NCBI GenBank assembly: GCA_905192625.1
Contig: CAJJLI010000171.1
Location: 1-5,761, forward strand
Length of the DNA: 5,761 bases
DNA from: an uncultured Clostridium sp.
Lineage (GTDB): Bacteria > Bacillota > Clostridia > Lachnospirales > Lachnospiraceae
Direction: 5' to 3'
The notes under the pieces were generated by a model that saw only the letters and a program-made list of their open reading frames with translations, did no database searches and was not told where the DNA came from. The translations under genes and the position numbers were made by a program. Positions 1 through 5,761 of this stretch are shown here, piece after piece; the first letter of the stretch is position 1, and each line of letters begins with the position of its first letter.

Positions 1-833
1 CGCTAGATGAATTAGCCGTGGAGATACCAAAAGAGGGATATCAATTAGCAGATGCATTCTGGCCTGGGCCACTTACGATGATTTTTAAGAAAAGTGAGGT
101 AGTACCTTATAGTACTACCGGAGGGCTAGATACAGTGGCAATACGTATGCCTTCAGATCCAATTGCAGCCATGTTAATTAAAGAATCAGGACTATTTTTA
201 GCTGCGCCAAGTGCTAATTCCTCTGGAAGACCTAGTACAACCAAAGTAGAACATGTAATTGAAGACTTATCTGGAAAGATATCTATGATTATTGATGGTG
301 GTGCAGTGGATATCGGGCTTGAATCAACCATTGTTGATTTGTCAGGGGAAAAACCAATGATATTACGTCCTGGATTCATAACGAAAGAACAGCTGTCGAA
401 TGTTATTGGTGAAGTCGAATATGATAAGGCAGTATTAAAAAGAGAAAAAAATGAAAATATTGTGGCAAAGGCACCAGGAATGAAATATAAGCACTATGCC
501 CCAAAGGGTGAATTAACAATTTATGAAGGTGATATGTCTAACGTGATTGCTAGAATTAATCAAGAATCCAAAGTAAAAGCAGATATGGGTGAAAGCATTG
601 GTATTTTGGCAACTGACGAGACAAAACATTGTTATCTATATGGCATAGTTAAGAGTATTGGTTCTAGAAGTGATGAAAAGGCGATTGCCTCACATTTATT
701 TGATATATTAAGAGAGTTTGATACGCTTGGAATTTCTTATATTTATTCAGAGAGTTTTGGAGATAATAATTTAGGACAAGCGATTATGAATCGCTTGCTA
801 AAAGCTGCAGGATATCATATTATAACAGTATAA
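1..833 (+). CDS. sua5: L-threonylcarbamoyladenylate synthase, Sua5/YwlC type (5'-truncated)
   Basis: This enzyme makes threonylcarbamoyl-AMP from threonine, bicarbonate and ATP, the first step of tRNA t6A37 synthesis in the cytoplasm. The frame is open to the left window edge (first whole codon at 3), so the GTG at 18 is internal; about 276 codons are visible and probably 60-80 N-terminal residues are missing, including the KRP-type start of the YrdC domain. Visible YrdC landmarks are FWPGPLT (about 57-77), the nucleotide-binding SANSSGRP stretch (210-233), GLESTIVDL (315-341) and LRPG (363-374). The linker APGMKYKHYAP (471-503) then leads into a C-terminal Rossmann-like Sua5 domain, which marks this as the long Sua5 form and not the short TsaC/YrdC form. 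It is followed by ywlE and rpiB, as in the Bacillus ywlC region. The family call is very safe; only the N-terminus is unseen. Confidence 0.95.
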   Translation, partial: LDELAVEIPKEGYQLADAFWPGPLTMIFKKSEVVPYSTTGGLDTVAIRMPSDPIAAMLIKESGLFLAAPSANSSGRPSTTKVEHVIEDLSGKISMIIDGGAVDIGLESTIVDLSGEKPMILRPGFITKEQLSNVIGEVEYDKAVLKREKNENIVAKAPGMKYKHYAPKGELTIYEGDMSNVIARINQESKVKADMGESIGILATDETKHCYLYGIVKSIGSRSDEKAIASHLFDILREFDTLGISYIYSESFGDNNLGQAIMNRLLKAAGYHIITV

Positions 834-904
834 AGAAAGTGAAAATTTCATTGCTCAATTCATTACCTTATATTAATGTATAATTAGAGAAGGAAGGTAA
901 AAAC

Positions 905-1360
905 ATGGGAAAATATGAGAGGCTCATATTTGTTTGTACAGATAATACATGCCGAAGCCCTATGGCGGAAACAATATATAAAAGCCTACAAATAGGAAAA
1001 AAGATAGAAGTATTCTCAAGGGGATTGGTGGTATTATTTCCAGAGCCGATGAATCCAAAAGCAGAAATTGTTTTAAGCAACCATGACTTGCAAATGGATC
1101 ACATTGCAAAACAATTTCGAAGTTATGAAGTGGATGAACATACGTTAGTGTTGACAATGTCTTTGAGTGAGAAAATCAAAGTTGAAGAAGAGTTTTTTAT
1201 TAAAACAGGTGTATATACATTAAAAGAATTCGCTGGTGAAACTGGCGATTTAAGTGATCCATATGGAGGGTCATTGATCGATTACGAAGAATGCTTTGGC
1301 GAACTTTTACGTATCGTAAAAAAGGCAGCATATAAAATTGATAAAGAGAATAATGATTAA
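905..1360 (+). CDS. ywlE: Low-molecular-weight phosphatase, probable protein-arginine phosphatase YwlE
   Basis: This is a 151-residue cytoplasmic phosphatase of the LMW-PTP fold, the same size as Bacillus YwlE (about 150). The CX5R P-loop lies at residues 11-17 (CTDNTCR) followed by SPMAE: Cys11 is the expected nucleophile and Arg17 the phosphate binder. The general acid is Asp118 in DPYGGS near the C-terminus. Thr15 occupies the position of YwlE Thr11, the residue known to favour phosphoarginine, whereas tyrosine phosphatases usually have Ile there. YwlE reverses McsB-type arginine phosphorylation in Firmicutes, which is the likely role here. The oddity is Asp13, where the family almost always has Gly (CxGNxCRS). 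The start is ATG 905 with an AGGAAGG ribosome site at 891-897. The gene lies 71 nt after sua5 and 18 nt before rpiB. Family membership is secure; phosphoarginine specificity is inferred. Confidence 0.88.
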   Translation: MGKYERLIFVCTDNTCRSPMAETIYKSLQIGKKIEVFSRGLVVLFPEPMNPKAEIVLSNHDLQMDHIAKQFRSYEVDEHTLVLTMSLSEKIKVEEEFFIKTGVYTLKEFAGETGDLSDPYGGSLIDYEECFGELLRIVKKAAYKIDKENND

Positions 1361-1378
1361 CTGACAGGAGGAACAAAA

Positions 1379-1807
1379 ATGATAGCATTAGGTTGTGATC
1401 ATGGTGGCTATGAATTAATGCAAGAGGTGATTAAATATTTAGAGGAACAGAACATAGAGTATAAAAACTTTGGTACCGATTCATTGTCATCTTGCGATTA
1501 TCCAGTTTATGCAAAGAAGGTTGCACATGCTGTTGCAAATAAGGAATGTGAACTAGGAATTCTTATTTGTGGAACAGGTATTGGTATTTCAATTGCCGCG
1601 AATAAAGTAAAAGGAGTGCGTGCTGCACTTTGCCATGATGTATTTAGTGCAGAAGCTACAAAACTTCACAACAATGCTAATATCTTAGCAATGGGAGGAC
1701 GTGTTGTTGGTCCTGGGCTAGCGATAAAAATAGTTGATACATTTTTGAATACTCCATTCTCAAATGATGAAAGACATAATCGAAGAATTTCAATGATCGA
1801 AGAATAA
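1379..1807 (+). CDS. rpiB: Ribose-5-phosphate isomerase B
   Basis: RpiB interconverts ribose 5-phosphate and ribulose 5-phosphate in the non-oxidative pentose phosphate pathway. The 142-residue product is close to the usual 145-150 of the RpiB/LacAB family. All key positions are visible: Asp7-His8 in the GCDHGG start, catalytic Cys64 in CGTGIG (Escherichia coli Cys66), the IAANK phosphate/anion loop, His97 in LHNNAN (E. coli His99, ring opening), and GGRVVGP. The single Cys-type active site and the lack of a paired subunit gene argue for RpiB and against the LacA/LacB galactose-6-phosphate isomerase. ATG 1379 is set by a consensus AGGAGG at 1366-1371 with 7 nt spacing. The gene follows ywlE by 18 nt, so the two are almost certainly co-transcribed, and it is the last gene before a strong terminator. 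Confidence 0.96.
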   Translation: MIALGCDHGGYELMQEVIKYLEEQNIEYKNFGTDSLSSCDYPVYAKKVAHAVANKECELGILICGTGIGISIAANKVKGVRAALCHDVFSAEATKLHNNANILAMGGRVVGPGLAIKIVDTFLNTPFSNDERHNRRISMIEE

Positions 1808-1816
1808 TTTAAATGG

Positions 1817-1851
1817 AAGGCTGTTGTAGATACTTTACAACAGTCTTTTTT
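1817..1851 (+). terminator. Intrinsic terminator after rpiB
   Basis: A 10-bp stem pairs 1819-1828 (GGCTGTTGTA) with 1836-1845 (TACAACAGTC) and includes one G-U pair. The loop is 7 nt (1829-1835). Two A-T pairs can extend the base, and an uninterrupted T6 run follows at 1846-1851. It begins 11 nt after the rpiB stop, so it should end the sua5-ywlE-rpiB transcript and separate it from the atp operon. The A-tract on the other side is weak, so I do not call it bidirectional. Confidence 0.92.
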
Positions 1852-1936
1852 AAATTATAGGGAAGGCCTTTTTGATGTAAAGTATTAATGTAATCCGTGT
1901 GATTTTAATAAGACAATAAAATGCGCATCTTATAGA

Positions 1937-2001
1937 GAAGAATATATAGTTATGCAAACGCTCGGGCGCGGAGAATGTACTTCTCATATTCTTTATTCTT
2001 C
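1937..2001. repeat. Nested inverted repeats around a G+C-rich patch
   Basis: GAAGAATA (1937-1944) is perfectly complementary to TATTCTTC (1994-2001). An alternative partner for the overlapping AAGAATAT (1938-1945) is ATATTCTT (1986-1993). Inside lie a 5-bp hairpin GAGAA/TTCTC (1971-1975 with 1981-1985, 5-nt loop) and a weak CGC/GCG pair (1959-1961 with 1966-1968). The patch at 1959-1974 is much richer in G+C than the flanking DNA. It could be a structured 5' leader, a small RNA or a copy of a dispersed intergenic repeat; sequence alone does not decide, and short AT-rich arms can also pair by chance. Confidence 0.4.
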
Positions 2002-2219
2002 AGTTGAAAGTGCACACAAGAAGTGTAGGAATATGTAAAAAACATTCTATGAATAAAATACTAGAAAAATGGGAAAATGATATCAGTTATTAAGTTATTG
2101 CGCGGTTTATACGATATTAAAAACGATAATAAATTTTAATATTATAGACATTTAATGAAAAATATTATATTATTTTACTTAAAGGGAAATAATTAGAATA
2201 AAATGAGTGAATTCATTTC

Positions 2220-2235
2220 GATACGATAAAGTATC
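2220..2235. repeat. Small inverted repeat GATAC/GTATC upstream of atpZ
   Basis: Perfect 5-bp arms at 2220-2224 and 2231-2235 enclose a 6-nt GATAAA loop, 73 nt before the atpZ start. It could be a weak RNA hairpin or an operator-like dyad in the atp leader. It is short and lacks a T-run, so it is not a terminator. Confidence 0.3.
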
Positions 2236-2308
2236 TGATTTAGAGAGGAATAGCATGCACTTTCATATATTTTAGTAGAGTTTTCAGCATGATATATAAG
2301 GAGTATGT

Positions 2309-2656
2309 ATGAAAATAGATAAAAATATTTTTAGATCGCTGGCTTTAATTAATCAAATTGGAATTAGTATGTTAGTGCCTATATTTCTTAGTATTTACAT
2401 AGGGAATAAATTAGACCAATGGTTTTTAACGAATTATCTTACCATTGTATTTTTGTTTCTTGGAATCCTTGCCGCATTTCGTAATGTTTATCATTTGACG
2501 AAAAGTTTTTATAAGAATGATAAGAGCAAAGAGGCAAAGACACCTTCTGCGAATCATCATTTAGCCGGTAGCAGTAAGAAAGATGAGAAGATTGAAGAAG
2601 CGTTTCAGAAGTGGATCAATGATCATGATAGCGATTGTGAGAATAAAGATAGCTGA
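2309..2656 (+). CDS. atpZ: AtpZ-like ATP synthase accessory membrane protein
   Basis: The product is a 115-residue membrane protein matching the pattern of the AtpZ / 'F0F1-ATPase gene 1' family. It has two hydrophobic helices (about residues 11-31 and 42-57), the conserved Gly-x-x-Leu-Asp between them (GNKLD, 32-36), and an FRNVYHL-type end to helix 2. The tail from about residue 66 is hydrophilic and charged and probably cytoplasmic. In Bacillus, AtpZ works with AtpI and is implicated in c-ring assembly or stability and in Mg2+ supply; the molecular role here is inferred from that. It is the first gene of the atp operon. ATG 2309 follows AAGGAG (2298-2303) by 5 nt; an overlapping ATG at 2305 is out of frame. 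Alignment is weak in this family, so the call rests on topology, the GxxLD motif and position. Confidence 0.85.
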   Translation: MKIDKNIFRSLALINQIGISMLVPIFLSIYIGNKLDQWFLTNYLTIVFLFLGILAAFRNVYHLTKSFYKNDKSKEAKTPSANHHLAGSSKKDEKIEEAFQKWINDHDSDCENKDS

Positions 2657-2695
2657 AATAAGATTTCTTCATAAAGGCTATATATGATATTGTAG

Positions 2696-2719
2696 TATGT
2701 AAACAACTATGTAAATAAC
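2696..2719. repeat. 12-bp imperfect tandem repeat before the atpI ribosome site
   Basis: TATGTAAACAAC (2696-2707) is followed directly by TATGTAAATAAC (2708-2719), identical at 11 of 12 positions, and the second copy abuts the AAGGAGG of atpI. Each copy contains ATG immediately followed by TAA, a minimal start-stop. It probably arose by slippage in the 75-nt atpZ-atpI spacer. Any effect on translation is speculative. Confidence 0.6.
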
Positions 2720-2731
2720 AAGGAGGTTAAT

Positions 2732-3118
2732 ATGAATCAAGAAAATATTGGTAAAAAAACACTTTCAGAACTAATAATTGGTATACTAGTAATCGCTGCA
2801 ATTATAGCGATTGGTGGAGTGCTGCTTAGCCAGAATAAAGTAGCATTTATTATTGGATTGCTCGTTGGTGTAGCAGTAGCAATTATTATGTCATTTAGTA
2901 TGTATCGCTCTCTTGATCGGTCACTAGAAATGGATTCTGAAAAAGCCGCAGCATATATGAAACGTTTTGTTATTTTTCGCATTATTTTAATTGTTGCTGT
3001 AATTGTCTTAGCCATTGTATTATCTCAGTATATTAGTATGATTGGCGTAATTATAGGCATACTTACTTTGAAGTTATCGGCATATCTTCAGCCGTTAACA
3101 CATAAATTAATCAAATAA
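2732..3118 (+). CDS. atpI: AtpI-like ATP synthase accessory protein (ATP-synt_I family)
   Basis: The 128-residue product is very hydrophobic with four predicted membrane helices (about residues 12-33, 37-56, 79-98 and 101-119). The basic/acidic loop between helices 2 and 3 has the RSLDRSLEMD pattern typical of AtpI proteins. AtpI helps assemble the c ring in several bacteria, including the Na+ ATP synthase of Acetobacterium woodii, and partners AtpZ in Bacillus. It sits between atpZ (75 nt upstream) and atpB (22 nt downstream), the classic place for atpI. ATG 2732 is fixed by a near-perfect AAGGAGGT site at 2720-2727. Identification rests on size, topology and position because the family is poorly conserved in sequence. 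Confidence 0.85.
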   Translation: MNQENIGKKTLSELIIGILVIAAIIAIGGVLLSQNKVAFIIGLLVGVAVAIIMSFSMYRSLDRSLEMDSEKAAAYMKRFVIFRIILIVAVIVLAIVLSQYISMIGVIIGILTLKLSAYLQPLTHKLIK

Positions 3119-3124
3119 AACTAC

Positions 3125-3143
3125 AAAGGAGGGTGAGAAAGTG
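3125..3143 (+). promoter_or_regulatory. Ribosome site supporting the GTG start of atpB
   Basis: AAAGGAGGGTGA (3125-3136) is almost fully complementary to the 16S rRNA 3' end and leaves 8 nt from AGGAGG to GTG 3141. No in-frame ATG lies near it, so GTG is the start. Confidence 0.85.
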
Positions 3144-3893
3144 AGACTTGGAAGCATTTTGCTTTCGGCTGGAGCTTCAAATCTAGATACTGCTACAAAT
3201 GATACTGCTGTTTCGTTTGGGGTTGATGGATATCTAAAGTATCAAGTATTTGGACATGAGGTCTGGCTAACAACAACTCACATATGTTTACTGTTGATCA
3301 TGGTAACTTTAATCGTATTTGCTTTTATAGCAAATCGAGCCATTAAAAAGGCAGATCCAAATAAAGTTCCTGGTCCATTTTTAAACATCATTGAGTATTT
3401 AGTAGAGACATTTGATAATATGACAAAAACGAATATGGGAAGTGAACATGGATATAAGTTCTCAAATTATATTGGGACCATATTTATTTTTATATTATTT
3501 GCTAATATCTCTGGTTTATTTGGTTTACGATCCCCGACAGCAGATTACGGGGTAACTTTAGGTTTAGGTTTGATGACATTTTGTATTATTCATTACAATG
3601 GTTTTAAGTATCAAAAAGCACAACATGTTACGAATCTATTTAAACCAATCTTTTTATCTCCAATTAACATTATCGGAGAAATTGCAACACCGATTTCATT
3701 ATCATTACGTCTGTTTGGAAATGTGCTTTCAGGAACAGTAATGCTTGGATTAGTGTATGGATTACTACCAAAGGCATTATTATTAGTATGGCCGTCCGTT
3801 TTACATGGATATTTTGATGTGTTTTCAGGGGCGATTCAAACATATGTATTTTGTATGTTAACAATGGTATTTGTTTCAAATACATTTGAATAA
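3141..3893 (+). CDS. atpB: ATP synthase Fo subunit a
   Basis: Subunit a is the membrane stator that forms the two ion half-channels against the c ring. The 250-residue product has several membrane helices, starting at about residues 43-64 after a polar N-terminal segment. The essential arginine is Arg190 in SLSLRLFGN (E. coli Arg210), with Asn194 following. The conserved Gln of the last helix is Gln233 in AIQTYVF (E. coli Gln252). By counting from these anchors, the E. coli Glu219 position is Thr199 and the His245 position is Asp226. Upstream landmarks include NIIEYLVE (82-89) and FANISGLFG (120-128). The chain ends soon after the last helix (MVFVSNTFE). The start is GTG 3141. It follows atpI by 22 nt and precedes atpE by 91 nt. 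Confidence 0.97.
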   Translation: MRLGSILLSAGASNLDTATNDTAVSFGVDGYLKYQVFGHEVWLTTTHICLLLIMVTLIVFAFIANRAIKKADPNKVPGPFLNIIEYLVETFDNMTKTNMGSEHGYKFSNYIGTIFIFILFANISGLFGLRSPTADYGVTLGLGLMTFCIIHYNGFKYQKAQHVTNLFKPIFLSPINIIGEIATPISLSLRLFGNVLSGTVMLGLVYGLLPKALLLVWPSVLHGYFDVFSGAIQTYVFCMLTMVFVSNTFE

Positions 3894-4251
<358 letters not shown>

Positions 4252-4294
4252 TAAAACATATGCATCTGAAACAAGATAAATTTAATAATTGAAG

Positions 4295-4311
4295 AAAGGA
4301 GACAAAACGTG
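4295..4311 (+). promoter_or_regulatory. Ribosome site supporting the GTG start of atpF
   Basis: AAAGGAG (4295-4301) lies 7 nt before GTG 4309. The in-frame ATG at 4318 would be 16 nt away, too far, so GTG is preferred. Confidence 0.8.
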
Positions 4312-4896
4312 GGGCTTATGTTATCAAGTCTAAATACAAAAATAGGATTTCTTGCCGTAGCAACCAATGAGGAGCCTTTAACAAATCGTATTTTTGGTCT
4401 AGATGTTCAATTAGTAGTTGATACAGTAATTCTTGCAATCAGCGTATTTGTGCTCTTTTTACTACTTTCTTATTTGTTATTTAATCCTGCAAGAGCTCTT
4501 TTACAAAAGAGAAGAGACAAAATTCAAGAAGAGATGGAACAATCCTTAAAAAATAAAGAAAAAGCAATGCAATTTAAGGAAGAATATGAGGCGAAATTAA
4601 AAAGTGCATCATTGAAAGTGGATGAGATTCTTAGTGATGGTCGTAAAAAGGCAATTGCGAAAGAAAATGAAATCGTAAATGCGGCACAAGAGGAAGCTCA
4701 AAGAATTCGTGAAAGAGCGAATCGTGAAATTGAACTTGAAAAGAATAAATTAAAAGACGAAGTAAAACAAGAAATGATATACGTTGCTTCGGCTATGGCG
4801 GGTAAAATAATCGGACAGTCAATAGATGAGAGTAAACAGAACCAATTGGTGGAAGAAACTTTAAATGAAATAGGTGATCATACATGGCAAAATTAG
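4309..4896 (+). CDS. atpF: ATP synthase Fo subunit b
   Basis: Subunit b is the peripheral stalk that holds F1 against Fo. The 195-residue product has one membrane helix (about 36-58) ending in LLFNPARALL, the usual b-subunit junction. A long charged amphipathic helix follows (about 62-160, rich in Lys and Glu, coiled-coil-like), and the C-terminal part (about 160-190) should contact delta/F1. Before the membrane helix is an unusually long polar segment of about 35 residues; E. coli b has only a few residues there. The start is GTG 4309, chosen from ribosome-site spacing. It lies 57 nt after atpE, and its last 13 nt overlap atpH, so translation of the two is probably coupled. Confidence 0.95.
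   Translation: MGLMLSSLNTKIGFLAVATNEEPLTNRIFGLDVQLVVDTVILAISVFVLFLLLSYLLFNPARALLQKRRDKIQEEMEQSLKNKEKAMQFKEEYEAKLKSASLKVDEILSDGRKKAIAKENEIVNAAQEEAQRIRERANREIELEKNKLKDEVKQEMIYVASAMAGKIIGQSIDESKQNQLVEETLNEIGDHTWQN
4872..4886 (+). promoter_or_regulatory. Ribosome site of atpH inside atpF
   Basis: AGGTGATC (4872-4879) lies within the end of atpF, 4 nt before ATG 4884. It matches the distal part of the anti-Shine-Dalgarno complement (AGGAGGTGATC) and not the usual AGGAGG core. It supports the overlapping start and translational coupling. Confidence 0.6.
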
Positions 4897-5438
4897 TGTC
4901 TTTAACATATGGAGAAGCCTTATTTGAAGTTGCTCTTGAAAAAGATACACTGGATCAAACATTTGATGAAATCAAGTTTGTAAAAGAGGCTTTGGAATGT
5001 AATAAAGAGTTTATTCAACTTTTAAACCACCCTAAAATCTCAAAAGAAGAGAAGGTAGCAGTAATAGAGAACATATTTCATAATAAAGTCTCAGAAGACG
5101 TTACTGGATTTCTTGTGATTATAGTGGAGAAAGAAAGATACGATAAGATTGATGAAATTCTTAGTTATTTTATTACTAAAGTAATGGAATATAAAAAGAT
5201 AGGGGTTGCAACAATAACTTCTGCAACCGAATTAACGGAGGAACAAAAAGATAATATATTAACAAAATTGCTAGATACAACTAAGTACGTGCAATTTGAG
5301 ATAGATTACAAAATAGATCCTTCTCTTATTGGCGGTATTGTAATACAAATCGGAGATCGTGTAGTGGATGGAAGTATCAAAACGAAGCTTGCGCATTTAG
5401 CAAGAAACCTTCAAAAGATACAGGTCTCTGGAGTTTAA
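4884..5438 (+). CDS. atpH: ATP synthase F1 subunit delta (OSCP)
   Basis: Delta joins the top of the F1 head to the b stalk. The 184-residue product is the usual length (about 175-185). The N-terminal helical domain begins with the typical Y-x-x-A-LFEVA pattern (residues 9-17) and includes LLNHPKISKEEK (about 46-57). The C-terminal signature GGIVIQIGDRVVDGSIKTKL starts at Gly150 and matches the conserved delta/OSCP pattern. ATG 4884 overlaps the atpF end by 13 nt. A 51-nt spacer then leads to atpA. Nothing is missing or fused. Confidence 0.96.
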   Translation: MAKLVSLTYGEALFEVALEKDTLDQTFDEIKFVKEALECNKEFIQLLNHPKISKEEKVAVIENIFHNKVSEDVTGFLVIIVEKERYDKIDEILSYFITKVMEYKKIGVATITSATELTEEQKDNILTKLLDTTKYVQFEIDYKIDPSLIGGIVIQIGDRVVDGSIKTKLAHLARNLQKIQVSGV

Positions 5439-5471
5439 ATACCGTTTGTTTGAAGATTTTAAATATTATAG

Positions 5472-5761
<290 letters not shown>

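Larger units (their letters stand above)
1852..2308. other. 457-nt gap between rpiB terminator and atp operon, no convincing gene
   Basis: This stretch is very AT-rich and broken by stops in all frames; the longest readable frames are 28 codons (+ strand, 1952-2038) and 45 codons (- strand, 1987-1850), neither with a good ribosome site. It must hold the atp promoter unless that operon depends on readthrough. I found several single -10-like hexamers (for example TATTAT 2163-2168 and TAGAAT 2194-2199), but none has a good -35 at 16-18 nt. Features seen are the G+C-rich patch with inverted repeats at 1937-2001, a small GATAC/GTATC hairpin at 2220-2235, and the octamer ATACGATA at 2109-2116 and again at 2221-2228. 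Confidence 0.7.

Noticed and set aside
18..20. GTG as the start of the Sua5 gene
   Set aside because: The frame stays open to the window edge with family-like residues before it, no ribosome site precedes it, and starting here would remove much of the YrdC domain.
879..884. TATAAT as a promoter for ywlE
   Set aside because: The -10 match is perfect, but the best upstream TTGCTC (851-856) is 22 nt away and no good -35 lies at 16-18 nt; such hexamers are common in AT-rich DNA.
960..1157. Open minus-strand frames antisense to sua5, ywlE, atpI and atpB (also about 107-379, 868-1080, 1200-1388, 2737-3015, 3670-3885)
   Set aside because: They mirror well-identified plus-strand genes, lack ribosome sites and resemble no family.
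1863..1870. Palindrome AAGGCCTT followed by T's as a second terminator
   Set aside because: A self-complementary octamer without a loop cannot form a terminator hairpin.
1850..1987. 45-codon minus-strand frame in the gap after rpiB
   Set aside because: It has no ribosome site, no recognisable domain, and ends inside the rpiB terminator T-run.
2005..2018. CcpA cre-like sequence TGAAAGTGCACACA
   Set aside because: It departs from the cre consensus at the central CG and at one further fixed position, and no promoter could be placed beside it.
1952..2038. 28-codon plus-strand frame MQTLGRGE...
   Set aside because: Only a weak GAGAAG lies upstream and it overlaps the inverted-repeat patch; no family is recognised. 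It would be worth a search only if the patch proves conserved.
2049..2093. 14-codon plus-strand frame starting MNKILEKW
   Set aside because: The nearest AGGAA is about 17 nt from the ATG, too far, and the frame is very short.
2255..2275. Six-codon frame (MHFHIF) as a leader peptide before atpZ
   Set aside because: A GAGAGGAA lies 4 nt upstream, but six codons arise easily by chance and there is no attenuator hairpin with a T-run after it.
4318..4320. ATG as an alternative start for atpF
   Set aside because: It is 16 nt from the AAAGGAG site, against 7 nt for GTG 4309.

Overview
This window is ordinary chromosomal DNA from a low-G+C Gram-positive anaerobe. The AT-rich composition, strong AGGAGG-type ribosome sites, GTG and TTG starts, and protein signatures suggest a clostridial, probably Lachnospiraceae-like bacterium. 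That placement is inferred from the proteins and layout, not from a database search. All recognised genes lie on the + strand.

Left part (1-1851): a housekeeping cluster resembling the ywlC-ywlE-ywlF (rpiB) neighbourhood of Bacillus subtilis. It holds the 3' part of a Sua5-type threonylcarbamoyl-AMP synthase (tRNA t6A pathway), a low-molecular-weight phosphatase of the YwlE protein-arginine-phosphatase type, and ribose-5-phosphate isomerase B. A clear intrinsic terminator closes the cluster at about 1819-1851.

Middle (1852-2308): 457 nt without a convincing gene. It is very AT-rich except for a short G+C-rich patch at about 1959-1974, which sits inside nested inverted repeats. Transcription of the next operon must start somewhere in this gap, or by readthrough, but no promoter with both good boxes was found.

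Right part (2309-5761): the start of an F1Fo ATP synthase operon in the order atpZ, atpI, atpB (a), atpE (c), atpF (b), atpH (delta) and atpA (alpha, truncated by the window edge). AtpZ and AtpI are small membrane accessory proteins. Subunits a and c form the ion path, b and delta form the peripheral stalk, and alpha begins the F1 head. Subunit c carries Gln32, Val63, Glu65, Thr66, Thr67 and Tyr70, which fall at the same positions as the Na+ ligands and supporting residues of the Ilyobacter tartaricus c ring. The enzyme is therefore predicted to be Na+-coupled or Na+-capable.

I found no mobile element, CRISPR array, tRNA or rRNA, and no evidence of a new multi-gene system. The points most worth checking are the Na+ signature in AtpE, a Gly-to-Asp change in the phosphatase P-loop, and the structured patch in the long gap before the atp operon.
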